Shown in pieces: positions 53,466-61,522 of a stretch of DNA of 64,000 bases (position 1 is its first letter; every line of letters begins with the position of its first letter). A program made the translations under genes and the position numbers. Source of the DNA: Streptomyces sp. MUM 2J (GTDB lineage: Bacteria; Actinomycetota; Actinomycetes; Streptomycetales; Streptomycetaceae). The stretch lies in assembly GCF_022414535.1 (NCBI RefSeq), contig NZ_JADWYM010000002.1, positions 270,304 through 334,303 on the forward strand, read 5' to 3'. A model generated the notes under the pieces. The model did no database searches. It saw only the letters and a list, made by a program, of their open reading frames with translations, and had not been told where the DNA came from.

Positions 53466-53672
53466 GATGCATCAACTTGCTTTATTAAAAGGACAGTTGA
53501 CGGGTCGCGCGCCGGGGTGTCACACTTTTTCCGGCGCCCTCATGCCCTGACGCACCCGCCCTTCGGCCGGTGGTTCTCCCGGGCGGCGCTATTCCGAATC
53601 CGTATCCAGGTCGGCTCATGACCGGGTGCGGATTTCTTGTTTCCTGTCGCCCGACTGAAGGAAGTGTGGTCG

Positions 53673-54044
53673 ATGCCTGTTTCTACCTGGACGCCCGTCG
53701 GTCGCTGGACGGGTACCGTGACGCACGACGGCGAGGTGGACGACTACACGGTCACCTTCGAGCCGGACGGGTCGCTCACGGTCGTCACCAAGAAGAGCAC
53801 CGGTACCGGCTCCTGGACCGTCACCGGTGACGACTCCCTGGAGTTCTCCCTGCGCGAGGACTTCAACGTCGACATCACGCAGATCAGCCCCAACGGCCAC
53901 CACGCCGCCTACATACAGATCGACATCAGCGCGCAGCGCGACGGCGAGACCATCGCCGGCGAGGGCAAAGCCGTCGTGCACGGCCCCGACGACGTCGTCA
54001 TCTACGCGACCGACGCGCAGACCGAAGCGCGCCGGGTGTCATGA
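53673..54044 (+). CDS. small beta-rich protein of unknown function
   Basis: 123 aa, acidic and soluble, with alternating strands: VGRWTGTVTHDGEVDDYTVTFE, SLTVVTKKSTGTGSWTVTGDDSLEFSL, GHHAAYIQIDISAQRDGETIAGEG. The pattern suggests a calycin-like barrel that could bind a hydrophobic ligand. I do not recognise the family. GAAGGAAG lies upstream of ATG 53673. Its stop overlaps the start of the next SnoaL-type gene (ATGA), so it is the first gene of that operon. Confidence 0.75.
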   Translation: MPVSTWTPVGRWTGTVTHDGEVDDYTVTFEPDGSLTVVTKKSTGTGSWTVTGDDSLEFSLREDFNVDITQISPNGHHAAYIQIDISAQRDGETIAGEGKAVVHGPDDVVIYATDAQTEARRVS

Positions 54045-54577
54045 CCCGGCACGAGGCCGCGGACCGTGACGCCCTGGCGGCCGAGGTCGCCCGACTCGGC
54101 GACCTCGCCGAGCTGAAACAGCTCGTCGACCGCTATCTGGCCAGCCTCGACGAGGGGGTCTTCGACCGGGCCTGGTCCGGCTCGCTGTTCACCGACGGCA
54201 TCGAGATGACCTTCCCGGTGGGCAGCCACCGGGGCATCGCCGGTGTCGCCGCCTTCACCGCCGAGATCATGAAGCGCTGGGGCCGCACGCACCACCACGG
54301 CTCCGACAGCTCGATCGACCTCGACGGCGACCGTGCCGAGGTGAGCTGGAGCCTGATCGCCTCGCACGTGCACCACGGCTCGCCCCTGCCGCCCGACGCC
54401 TCCGAGTACTTCCAGCTCGGCGGCCGTTTCACGGGCATCGCCCGCCGCACCCCGGGCGGCTGGCGCTTCGAGCGGCTGCAGCTGCGGATCGTGTGGACCA
54501 CGGGCGCCGTACCGAAGGGCGTCACCCACGTCGACCGGCAGACCCTCGACACCCGCGGCAACACCCCCGCAATCTAA
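54041..54577 (+). CDS. SnoaL-like (NTF2-fold) protein
   Basis: 178 aa with the NTF2/SnoaL-4 fold: LAELKQLVDRYLASLDEGVFDRAWSGSLFTDGIEMTFPVGSHRGIAGV, then HHHGSDSSIDLDGDRAEVSWSLIASHVHH and FTGIARRTPGGWRFERLQLRIVW. Members include polyketide cyclases, dehydratases and isomerases. His residues in the cavity region could be catalytic. ATGA overlap with the previous gene and 18 bp to the next SnoaL-type gene make this an operon in the polyketide-like cluster. Confidence 0.82.
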   Translation: MTRHEAADRDALAAEVARLGDLAELKQLVDRYLASLDEGVFDRAWSGSLFTDGIEMTFPVGSHRGIAGVAAFTAEIMKRWGRTHHHGSDSSIDLDGDRAEVSWSLIASHVHHGSPLPPDASEYFQLGGRFTGIARRTPGGWRFERLQLRIVWTTGAVPKGVTHVDRQTLDTRGNTPAI

Positions 54578-54595
54578 GCGAAGGAGAACGCACCG

Positions 54596-55078
54596 ATGGC
54601 CACCACGCTCACTGCCGAGCAGCAGAAGGAACTGATCGAGAAGGTCTTCCACGAGGGCCTTGACCTGGGCGACCTGTCGGCCGCCGACCGCTACCTCACC
54701 GCCGACTTCCGCAACAACGGCAGCCACGACGACTCGCTGCGCGGTCCGGAGGCCTTCAAGCACACCATCAAGATCCAGCAGTCCGCGTTCACCGGCATCA
54801 AGTACGAGATCCTCGACTTCATCTCGATGGGCGACAAGGCGGCCATCCGCTGGGTGATGCACGGCAAGCACACCGGCCCGTTCATCGGCATCGCGCCGAC
54901 CGGCCTGCAGGTCCAGCACCAGGCGATCATCTGGTTCCGCTTCGAGGGCGACAAGATCGCCGAGCGCTGGGGCATCGTCGACAACTTCGCCCTCCAGAAG
55001 TTCCTGCAGTCCGGCGGCAAGCCGGCCGGCCCGATCACCCCGGCCGGCGGCCCGGGCGCGGGCAAGCCCTCCGCCTGA
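54596..55078 (+). CDS. SnoaL-type ester cyclase family protein
   Basis: 160 aa: EKVFHEGLDLGDLSAADRYLTADFRNN, LRGPEAFKHTIKIQQSAFTGIKYEILDFISMGDKAAIRWVMHGKHTGPFIGIAPTG, and FRFEGDKIAERWGIVDNFALQKFL. This is the pattern of SnoaL-type polyketide cyclases, which close the last ring in anthracyclines. The C-terminal 25 residues are Gly/Pro-rich. AAGGAGA lies upstream of ATG 54596. Two very strong hairpins follow. Confidence 0.85.
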   Translation: MATTLTAEQQKELIEKVFHEGLDLGDLSAADRYLTADFRNNGSHDDSLRGPEAFKHTIKIQQSAFTGIKYEILDFISMGDKAAIRWVMHGKHTGPFIGIAPTGLQVQHQAIIWFRFEGDKIAERWGIVDNFALQKFLQSGGKPAGPITPAGGPGAGKPSA

Positions 55079-55097
55079 CCGCGCTGCCCGCACCGCC

Positions 55098-55194
55098 GTG
55101 CGCCGGGACGGGGCACCCGTCCCGGCGCACGGGACCCGGGCTCCCGCCCCTCCCCCACCCCCGCTGTCGGCGGTGGGGGAGGGGCGGGAGCCCG
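55098..55194 (+). terminator. tandem hairpins after the SnoaL genes
   Basis: Hairpin 1: 15-bp stem 55098-55112/55116-55130. Hairpin 2: 23-bp perfect stem 55137-55159/55172-55194 with a 12-nt loop. Together they would separate the SnoaL operon from the downstream genes on the same strand or protect the upstream mRNA. Confidence 0.75.
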
Positions 55195-55264
55195 CGCGGC
55201 GCCGGCGGTTCGGACGGCACGGGCAGCACAGGCACAACGCCAGGCAGAGCAGAGGAGGGAAGAC

Positions 55265-55669
55265 ATGCCGATCGACAGGAAAGTGGCGCGCTTCAACCGC
55301 AAGTTCGCCAACCGTTTCGTGGGACCGCTCTTCAGCAGGCTCCCCGGGTTCGGGAAGGTGCACCACCGCGGGCGCAAGTCGGGCCGGGAGTTCAGCACGC
55401 CGGTGAAGCTGTTCCGGCGCGGCGACGACATCGTCATCACGCTGCCGTACGGCCCGGGCTCGGACTGGGTCAAGAACGTGCTGGCGGCGGGCGGGTGCGA
55501 GATCACCACCCGCGGGCGCCGCATCAGGGTCACCGACCCGGTCGTCTTCACCGACGACGGTACGACGAAGATGCCCGCCCTGACGCGCCGCATCCTGAGC
55601 CGGGTGGAGGCCAACGAGTTCATCGCGCTGACGCCGGTGCCCGCGTCGCACCGGGCGGGCCGGCGATGA
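55265..55669 (+). CDS. nitroreductase/DDN-like deazaflavin-dependent oxidoreductase
   Basis: 134 aa with the split-barrel flavin fold of the DDN family: KVHHRGRKSGREFSTPVKLFRRGDDIVITLPYGPGSDWVKNVLAAGGCEI. The Lys/Arg-Ser-Gly phosphate-binding and W-xx-N motifs are intact. Such enzymes use F420 or flavin to reduce quinones and related substrates. It overlaps the FMN reductase gene by ATGA. A tailoring or detoxification role in the cluster is inferred. Confidence 0.82.
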   Translation: MPIDRKVARFNRKFANRFVGPLFSRLPGFGKVHHRGRKSGREFSTPVKLFRRGDDIVITLPYGPGSDWVKNVLAAGGCEITTRGRRIRVTDPVVFTDDGTTKMPALTRRILSRVEANEFIALTPVPASHRAGRR

Positions 55670-56277
55670 CCGCCCCCGCGGGCCCCGCGGCGCGTCCGGC
55701 CGGCGACGCACGGCCGGTGCGGGTCACGCTCCTGGTCGGTTCGGCGCGCGACGGCCGCCTCGCCCCGGACGTCGCCGGCTGGTTCGCCGGTGTGGCCGGG
55801 CGCCGCGACGACCTCGTCCTGGACACCGTCGACGTCGCCGGCCACCTGCTGCCCGCGAGCCTCGACGCCGACGACCCGCTGGCCGCCGCCCTGCGTCCGC
55901 GGCTGACGCGGGCCGAGGCGTACGTGGTGGTCGTCCCCGAGTACAACCGCAGCGTCCCCGGACCGCTGAAGACGCTCATCGACAGCTTCCAGCGGGAGTG
56001 GGAGGCCAAGCCGGTCGGCTTCGTCGGCTACGGGCTCGGCACGGCCGGCGGGGTACGCGCGATCGAGCACCTGCGGCAGATCTTCGCCGAGTTCCACTGT
56101 GTGGGGATGAAGGACATCGTCACCTTCCCCCGGATCCTCGACCACTACGACGACGAGGGCCGGTTCCCCGCCGACCCCGGGGGCGCGGCAGCCGCCGCCA
56201 AGCTCATGCTCGACCAGCTGCTGTGGTGGGCCCGCGCCCTGCGGGCGGCCAAGGCCGCCGTGCCGTACGGCTCCTGA
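55666..56277 (+). CDS. NADPH-dependent FMN reductase family protein
   Basis: 203 aa with a flavodoxin-like fold: RVTLLVGSARDGRLAPDVAGWF at the N-terminus binds FMN phosphate, VVVVPEYNRSVPGPLKTLID (about 82-101) is the family signature, and VGFVGYGLGTAGGVRAIEHL follows. It would reduce FMN or quinones with NADPH and could feed a flavin-dependent oxygenase. Translationally coupled to the DDN-like gene. Confidence 0.88.
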   Translation: MTAPAGPAARPAGDARPVRVTLLVGSARDGRLAPDVAGWFAGVAGRRDDLVLDTVDVAGHLLPASLDADDPLAAALRPRLTRAEAYVVVVPEYNRSVPGPLKTLIDSFQREWEAKPVGFVGYGLGTAGGVRAIEHLRQIFAEFHCVGMKDIVTFPRILDHYDDEGRFPADPGGAAAAAKLMLDQLLWWARALRAAKAAVPYGS

Positions 56278-56371
56278 CGGGGCATCGGCGCAGCGGCGGG
56301 CGAGGCACCGCATCCCGTTCGATCCAGGTACCCGCGCGCTTTCCCGCCCCTCCCCCTGTCTGGAGTACGTG

Positions 56372-57676
56372 ATGGCCGCTGCCCCCGATCCGTTACCCGA
56401 CCTGCTGGTCGCCCTGCCCGTGGTGATCCTCGCGTGCCGGGCCGGCGCGCAGCTCGTCAGACGGCTCGGCCAGCCGCCGGTGGTCGGTGAGATCGCCGTC
56501 GGCATCCTGCTCGGCCCCTCGCTGCTGGGCCTGCTGTGGCCCGGCGCGCAGGGCTGGCTCTTCCCGCCGTCCGTCCTGCCGTACCTCGGTGTCCTCGGCG
56601 ACGTCGGACTGCTCGCCTTCATGTTCCTCGTCGGGCTGGAGCTCGACCTCGGCTCGCTGCGCGGCCACAGCCGTACCGCCGTCGCGGTCTCCCAGGCGAG
56701 CATCGCCCTGCCGCTGGCGCTGGGCACCCTGCTCGCCCTCGGCATGTACGGCACGTTCGCCCCGGCCGGGGCCGACCGGCTGTCGTTCGTGCTGTTCATC
56801 GCGGTGTCGATGAGCATCACCGCCTTTCCGGTGCTGGCCCGCATCCTCACCGACCGGGGCCTGTACCGCTCTCGGGTGGGGGCGCTGGCGATGGCCAGCG
56901 CGGCCGTGGACGACGTGACCGCCTGGTGCCTGCTGGCGGCCGTGGTGGCGGTGACCGGCAGCAGCTCGCCGCTGGGGGCGGTCACCACCGCGCTGTACGC
57001 CGTCGGCTTCGCCGCGGTCATGGTGCTCGTGGTGCGTCCGCTACTGGCCCGCTGGGCCGCGCGCGCCGAGCGCCGCAACGCCGAGGGGGTCGTCCTCGTC
57101 GTGCTGTTCAGCGGCGTGTGCCTGGCCGCCTGCGCCACCGACGGGATCGGGGTGCACGCGCTGTTCGGCGCGTTCGTGTTCGGTGTCGTCGCGCCGCGCG
57201 GGAACCGGGCGATCGAGGTCACCGCGACCCGGCTGCGCGCGTTCGCGCTGCCGGTGCTGCTGCCGCTCTTCTTCGTCGGCACCGGTCTGAAGACCGATGT
57301 CTCGCTGCTGGCCGCGGACCCGCGGCAGTGGCTGTGGGCGGGTGCGGTGCTGGCGGTGGCGGTCCTCGGCAAGTGGGGCGGCGGCTCGCTGGCGGCCCGG
57401 TTGTCGGGCCAGGGCCGGCGTGACGCGATGACGCTCGGCGCGCTGATGAACTGCCGCGGCCTGACCGAGCTGGTGGTTCTGGACATCGGTCTCGGGCTGG
57501 GGGTCATCGGCCCGCAGCTGTTCACGATCCTCGTGCTGATGGCGCTGGTCACCACGGCGGCGACCACGCCGGCGCTCGCCCTCATCCGCAAGGGGCAGAC
57601 CGATCCCGGCCGTGTCGCCGAAACGGCCGGAAACGAACCCGAGGAACCCGCGATGTCCTCCGGCACACCTCTCTGA
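56372..57676 (+). CDS. cation/H+ antiporter (CPA2/KefB-like)
   Basis: A 434-aa membrane protein with about 12 helices: VVGEIAVGILLGPSLLGLL, GLLAFMFLVGLELDLGSLRG, SMSITAFPVLARILTDRG, SAAVDDVTAWCLLA (paired Asp of the ion site) and MNCRGLTELVVLDIGL. It lacks a RCK/TrkA-N domain. Similar antiporters occur in some aromatic polyketide clusters and may give ion homeostasis or self-protection. ATG 56372 has TGGAG upstream; GTG 56369 is an alternative. Confidence 0.88.
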   Translation: MAAAPDPLPDLLVALPVVILACRAGAQLVRRLGQPPVVGEIAVGILLGPSLLGLLWPGAQGWLFPPSVLPYLGVLGDVGLLAFMFLVGLELDLGSLRGHSRTAVAVSQASIALPLALGTLLALGMYGTFAPAGADRLSFVLFIAVSMSITAFPVLARILTDRGLYRSRVGALAMASAAVDDVTAWCLLAAVVAVTGSSSPLGAVTTALYAVGFAAVMVLVVRPLLARWAARAERRNAEGVVLVVLFSGVCLAACATDGIGVHALFGAFVFGVVAPRGNRAIEVTATRLRAFALPVLLPLFFVGTGLKTDVSLLAADPRQWLWAGAVLAVAVLGKWGGGSLAARLSGQGRRDAMTLGALMNCRGLTELVVLDIGLGLGVIGPQLFTILVLMALVTTAATTPALALIRKGQTDPGRVAETAGNEPEEPAMSSGTPL

Positions 57677-57730
57677 CCTGCATTTTCATGGCCGGGTCGG
57701 TACGGCGGATGGCCGGAGACCATTTGATTC

Positions 57731-57792
57731 ACCGGCTGATGATTGGCAAATTGCTAGTTGGCAGGTTGATAGATAAGTGAGTTGACGATACT
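57731..57792 (+). promoter_or_regulatory. AT-rich promoter/operator region of the hemerythrin-MFS block
   Basis: It includes ACCGGCTGATGATT (57731-57744; motif shared with 53452), direct repeats TTGGCA at 57743 and 57758, and GCAGGTTGAT at 57761-57770. Possible hexamers TTGATA (57766) and GATACT (57787) are only 15 bp apart, so exact promoter boxes are not assigned. Confidence 0.5.
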
Positions 57793-57852
57793 CTCGCAGG
57801 GCAGGCAGACGCAGAGCACGACGGAGCACCGAGGCACGAGGGAGAGAGAACG

Positions 57853-58530
57853 ATGAGCCAGAACGTCTGGAACGTCGAGAAGTTCAAGAACCTGGACATG
57901 ACGATGATGTTCGCGATCCACGACGCGCTGCGCCGCGAGCTGGAGCGGATCGCACGGATCACCGCCCGGGTCGACGAGGACCCCCGTCACGTGCTGAGCA
58001 CCGCGGTCGGCTGGGAGCTGTTCAAGAAGTTCCTCACCATCCACCACACCAGCGAGGACGTCACGGTCTGGCCGGTGATGCAGCAGGCTCTGGTGGGCAA
58101 GCCCGACGAGCTGGCCCTGCTGGACGCGATGGAGGCCGAGCACGCCCTCATCGACCCCCTGCTCGCCGACATCGACGCCGCCCTCGCCGACCGCGACTCC
58201 GGTCTGGAGCGCCTGAGCGGCCTCACCGACACCCTGTACACCAGCCTCAGCCACCACCTCGACCACGAGGAGCGCGAGGCGCTCGCCCTCATGGACCTGA
58301 CGATGACCCAGGAGCAGTGGGCGGCGTTCAGCGCCGAGCAGCGCACCCGCGTCGGCGAGGACTCCAGTCGCTACCTGCCCTGGCTGCTCGACGACATGGC
58401 CGCCGCCAAGCTCACCGCGGTCCTGGGCAAGATGCCCGAGCAGCTGCGCAACGCCTACGAGACCGAGTGGCGCGCCGCCTACGAGGACCTGGACATCTGG
58501 GGCAGCAGGGCCGGCTCCACCGCCCGCTGA
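57853..58530 (+). CDS. hemerythrin-like domain protein
   Basis: 225 aa, helical. Putative metal ligands lie in AIHDALRRELERI (His near 23), FLTIHHTSEDVTVWPVM (HHxxED, near 63), EAEHALIDPLL and SHHLDHEEREAL. This is the H...HxxxE...H...HxxxE pattern of hemerythrin proteins that bind a di-iron centre and O2 or NO. The second half adds an unassigned helical tail. In a redox-rich cluster it may sense oxygen or supply iron chemistry; this is inference. GAGAG lies upstream of ATG 57853. Confidence 0.82.
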   Translation: MSQNVWNVEKFKNLDMTMMFAIHDALRRELERIARITARVDEDPRHVLSTAVGWELFKKFLTIHHTSEDVTVWPVMQQALVGKPDELALLDAMEAEHALIDPLLADIDAALADRDSGLERLSGLTDTLYTSLSHHLDHEEREALALMDLTMTQEQWAAFSAEQRTRVGEDSSRYLPWLLDDMAAAKLTAVLGKMPEQLRNAYETEWRAAYEDLDIWGSRAGSTAR

Positions 58531-58698
58531 CCCGGGACGGCCCGCACCCGGCCGTCCGCCACGCCCCGCCGGACCAGGGGACCGGCCTCCCGCAGGCGCC
58601 CGCCCGCACCCGCCCGGGCAGCTGCGCGCCGCGTCCCCCGCGCCTGCCCGCGCCGTTCCGCTCCGCACCCCCCATCCCTGAGACATCGGAGAGAGCTC

Positions 58699-60174
58699 AT
58701 GTCGCTGCAAGACAGCACCCAGGCCGTCCCCCAGGCCGCGGCGCCGCCGCAGCAGGACGGCAAGCTCGGCCTCGCGCTGCTGGTCATCGCCGCAGCACAG
58801 CTGATGCTCGTCCTCGACAACACCATCGTCGCCGTCGCCCTGCCGAGCATGCAGGGCGCGCTGGGCCTGAGCGAGTCCAGCCTCGGCTGGATCGTCACCG
58901 CCTACGCCCTGACCTTCGGCGGCCTGCTGCTGGCCGGCGGCCGGGCCGGCGACCTCTTCGGCCGTCGCCGGGTCTTCCGCACCGGCCTGATCCTGTTCAC
59001 CGGCGCATCCCTGCTCGGCGGTCTCGCCCAGAGCGGGGAACTGCTCATCGCGGCCCGGATGATCCAGGGTGCGGGCGCGGCCATCGCCGCCCCCACCGCT
59101 CTGTCGCTGCTGGCCACCACCTTCCCCGCCGGACAGGCCCGCAACAAGGCGCTCGGCGTGTACGGCGCGATGGGCGGCCTCGGCTCGGTCGTCGGCCTGC
59201 TGCTCGGCGGCGCGCTCACCGAGTACCTGAGCTGGCGCTGGGTGATGTTCGTCAACATCCCGATCGCCCTGGCCGTCCTGCTCGGCACCACCGTCCTGAT
59301 CGAGGGCGAGCGCGAGCGCGGCAAGGTCGACGTGCCCGGCGCGTTCACCGCCACCTTCGGCTTCGGCGCGCTCGTCTACGGCATCAACCGGGCCGGGGAC
59401 AAGGGCCTCGACGACGCCGTCACCCTGATCGGCCTGGCCGTCGCGCTCGTGCTGCTCGCCGTCTTCGTCGCCATCCAGCGCTCCAGCAGCGCGCCGATGA
59501 TCCCCCGCGGGGTCCTGGCCGACAAGAGCCGTGTCGGCGCCAACCTGATCATGCTTCTGGTCGGGGCCGGCATGCTCGCCACCTTCTACTTCCTGACCCT
59601 GTACATGCAGGTCGTCAAGGGCTACCAGCCGATGGTCACAGGTGTGGCCTACCTGCCCTTCGCGCTCGGCATGGGCATCGCGGCCGGCGGCCTCGGCCCG
59701 CAGCTGCTCGCCCGTCTCCCCGAGCGCACCGTCATCGCCCTCGGCCTGGTCATCGGCACCGCGGGCATGGTCTGGTTCAGCCTCCTGGCCCCGGGCCAGA
59801 ACCCGATGGTCGCCCTGCTGCCCGCCCAGCTCGTCGTCGGCCTCGGCCTCGGCATGGTCTTCGTGGCCGTCACCGTCATCAGCGTCCGCGGCGTCGCCCC
59901 GCAGGCCACCGGTGCCGCCTCCGGCCTGGTCAACACCGCCCAGCAGATCGGCGGCGCGATCGGCCTGGCCACCCTCGCCGCGACCGCGACGGTCGTCACC
60001 GAGCACGAGCTGCCCGGCAGCAAGCTGCCCGACGCGCTGACCACCGGATACTCCTACGGTTTCCTGCTCGGCGGCGCACTGTACCTGCTGGGCCTGCTGA
60101 CGGCCGTCCTGACCCTCCCCGGTACCGCCCCGCAGCAGCGGCCCGCCGCGGAGCAGTCCCCCGCCGCGCTGTGA
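58699..60174 (+). CDS. MFS drug exporter, DHA2 (EmrB/QacA) family
   Basis: A 491-aa exporter with 14 predicted helices: QLMLVLDNTIVAVALPSMQGALG at TM1, GGRAGDLFGRRR motif A, GAGAAIAAPTALSLLATTFPAGQARNKALGVYGAMGG, and GAASGLVNTAQQIGGAIGLA near the end. It is likely the self-resistance and export pump of the cluster product. GGAGAG lies upstream of ATG 58699. It lies between the hemerythrin-like gene and the double-MarR regulator on the same strand. Confidence 0.9.
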   Translation: MSLQDSTQAVPQAAAPPQQDGKLGLALLVIAAAQLMLVLDNTIVAVALPSMQGALGLSESSLGWIVTAYALTFGGLLLAGGRAGDLFGRRRVFRTGLILFTGASLLGGLAQSGELLIAARMIQGAGAAIAAPTALSLLATTFPAGQARNKALGVYGAMGGLGSVVGLLLGGALTEYLSWRWVMFVNIPIALAVLLGTTVLIEGERERGKVDVPGAFTATFGFGALVYGINRAGDKGLDDAVTLIGLAVALVLLAVFVAIQRSSSAPMIPRGVLADKSRVGANLIMLLVGAGMLATFYFLTLYMQVVKGYQPMVTGVAYLPFALGMGIAAGGLGPQLLARLPERTVIALGLVIGTAGMVWFSLLAPGQNPMVALLPAQLVVGLGLGMVFVAVTVISVRGVAPQATGAASGLVNTAQQIGGAIGLATLAATATVVTEHELPGSKLPDALTTGYSYGFLLGGALYLLGLLTAVLTLPGTAPQQRPAAEQSPAAL

Positions 60175-60175
60175 A

Positions 60176-60225
60176 GGCTCCGGCGGCCCCGCTTCCTTCC
60201 CCCGCGGCGGGGCCGCCGGCTCTTC
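60176..60225 (+). terminator. terminator after MFS gene
   Basis: Hairpin with GGCGGCCCCGC pairing with GCGGGGCCGCC in the 50 bp after the MFS stop, closed further out by CCGG-type pairs. Confidence 0.6.
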
Positions 60226-60310
60226 CGGTGGTCGCGGGGGTACCGGATCCGCGGGCGGCCCGCCGCCGCGCCGATCCACGTCGGGATCGACACCGGCGGA
60301 CGTGCCGGCA

Positions 60311-60374
60311 CGGGTGCGTCCGGCACGGGTGCGTCCGGCGCCGGCCCGGGCCGTACCGGCGCCGCGCCTATACT
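60311..60374 (+). promoter_or_regulatory. promoter region of the double-MarR gene
   Basis: TATACT at 60369-60374 is a near-consensus -10, 19 bp before the GTG start 60393; no good -35 is seen. Upstream lies a perfect 15-bp tandem duplication CGGGTGCGTCCGGC(A/G) at 60311-60340. Confidence 0.6.
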
Positions 60375-60392
60375 CGGGCAGGAGGTGCTGCA

Positions 60393-61352
60393 GTGCGGCG
60401 TGAACGCGAGGAAGTCCAGGGACCCGTGACGCGGACCGAGGAGACGGCCGAGGTCGCCGGTGCGCTCCCGGCGTCACTCACGGACTTCATCGGCTACCTC
60501 CTGCGCCGTGTGTACGCCCAGTTCTCGCAGGCCGACCACGGCACCGACGGCACCGACTCCCGCGACTTCCTCGTCCTCGACGCGCTCACCGGCCGCGACT
60601 GGGAGTCCCAGCTCGACCTCGCCGAACGCCTCGGCATCAACCGCACCATCATGGTCGCGGTGATCGACCGCCTGGAGGCCCGCGGCGAGGTGCAGCGCAC
60701 CCGCAACCCCGACAACCGCCGCCAGTACGTGCTCTCGCTGACCGACCGGGGCCGCCGCGCCCTGGAGGAGCGGCGCAGGGCGGTCGCCGACCGGGACGCA
60801 CAGCTCACCGCGGCCCTCACCCCCGCGGAGACGGCCCGGCTCGACGAACTGCTCGCCCGGCTGCTGCCCGAGCAGGCGCAGACCCTCGTGCAGGGCACCG
60901 AGTACCTGGTGGCCCAGGCCCACCACCGGCTCCGCCGGCAGGGCGACGACAAGCTCGCCGGCACCGGACTGCGCGTGCGCCACTACGGCCCGCTGTCGGC
61001 CCTCGCCGCCTTCGGCCCCTGGTCCCAGCAGCGGCTCGCGGAGTTCCTCGCCATCACCGGGCCCGCCGCCTCGCAGCTGGTGGACGAACTGGTCAAGCAG
61101 GACCTGGTCCGCCGCGGCCGGGACCCGCACGACCGGCGCCGCTACGCCCTCGAAGTGACCGAGCCCGGCCGGCAGAAGCTCGTCCTGGTCACCGCGGCCG
61201 TGACGGAACTCGCGTACGACGTGGCGCAACTGCTCGGTCCCGGCGGAGAGGAGGAACTCCGCACCCTGCTGTGGAAACTCCTCGAACCGGAATCGTTTTC
61301 CACGACCGACATCCCCGAGGACGCCAAGTCGTCCGTGCCGGCCCGGGGTTGA
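60393..61352 (+). CDS. double MarR-domain transcriptional regulator
   Basis: A 319-aa protein with two MarR winged helices in one chain. The first (about 40-140) reads LAERLGINRTIMVAVIDRLEARGEVQRTRNPDNRRQYVLSLT. The second (about 190-290) reads LAEFLAITGPAASQLVDELVKQDLVRRGRDPHDRRRYALEVT. MarR proteins normally dimerise from single-domain chains; here one chain could form an intramolecular pair. GTG 60393 has GGAGG 7 nt upstream. Between an exporter and a halogenase it is the likely cluster-specific repressor, perhaps sensing the product. Confidence 0.88.
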   Translation: MRREREEVQGPVTRTEETAEVAGALPASLTDFIGYLLRRVYAQFSQADHGTDGTDSRDFLVLDALTGRDWESQLDLAERLGINRTIMVAVIDRLEARGEVQRTRNPDNRRQYVLSLTDRGRRALEERRRAVADRDAQLTAALTPAETARLDELLARLLPEQAQTLVQGTEYLVAQAHHRLRRQGDDKLAGTGLRVRHYGPLSALAAFGPWSQQRLAEFLAITGPAASQLVDELVKQDLVRRGRDPHDRRRYALEVTEPGRQKLVLVTAAVTELAYDVAQLLGPGGEEELRTLLWKLLEPESFSTTDIPEDAKSSVPARG

Positions 61353-61407
61353 CCCTCAGGCCAAAGCCTGTCACGCTTAATCCAGCGGCTGCGTCGCGCC
61401 CTTTTCC

Positions 61408-61474
61408 AAGGCTCCTCATTCCGCCCCCTCGCTTCGAACAGAAGCCACCCGGGGGCGAATGAGGGGCCTTTTTT
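61408..61474 (+). terminator. T-run terminator/attenuator before the halogenase gene
   Basis: A 20-nt arm 61408-61428 (AAGGCTCCTCATTC then GCCCCC) pairs with 61451-61470, with one bulge and one mismatch, and is followed by TTTTTT (61469-61474). It is a classic intrinsic terminator 48 bp before the halogenase start. Confidence 0.8.
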
Positions 61475-61522
61475 CGACCTGAATTCCCTGCTGTGCACCG
61501 CCCCTGACGAAGGAGACAGCAC

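Larger units (their letters stand above)
53255..53672 (+). other. intergenic region upstream of the biosynthetic block
   Basis: About 420 bp. It holds an imperfect 20-bp direct repeat GACCATCACGGARCACGAC (53298 and 53318), a terminator hairpin (53368-53395), an AT-rich patch with a candidate operator (53452-53465) and a possible promoter TTGACG-N18-CACACT (53497-53526). Confidence 0.6.
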
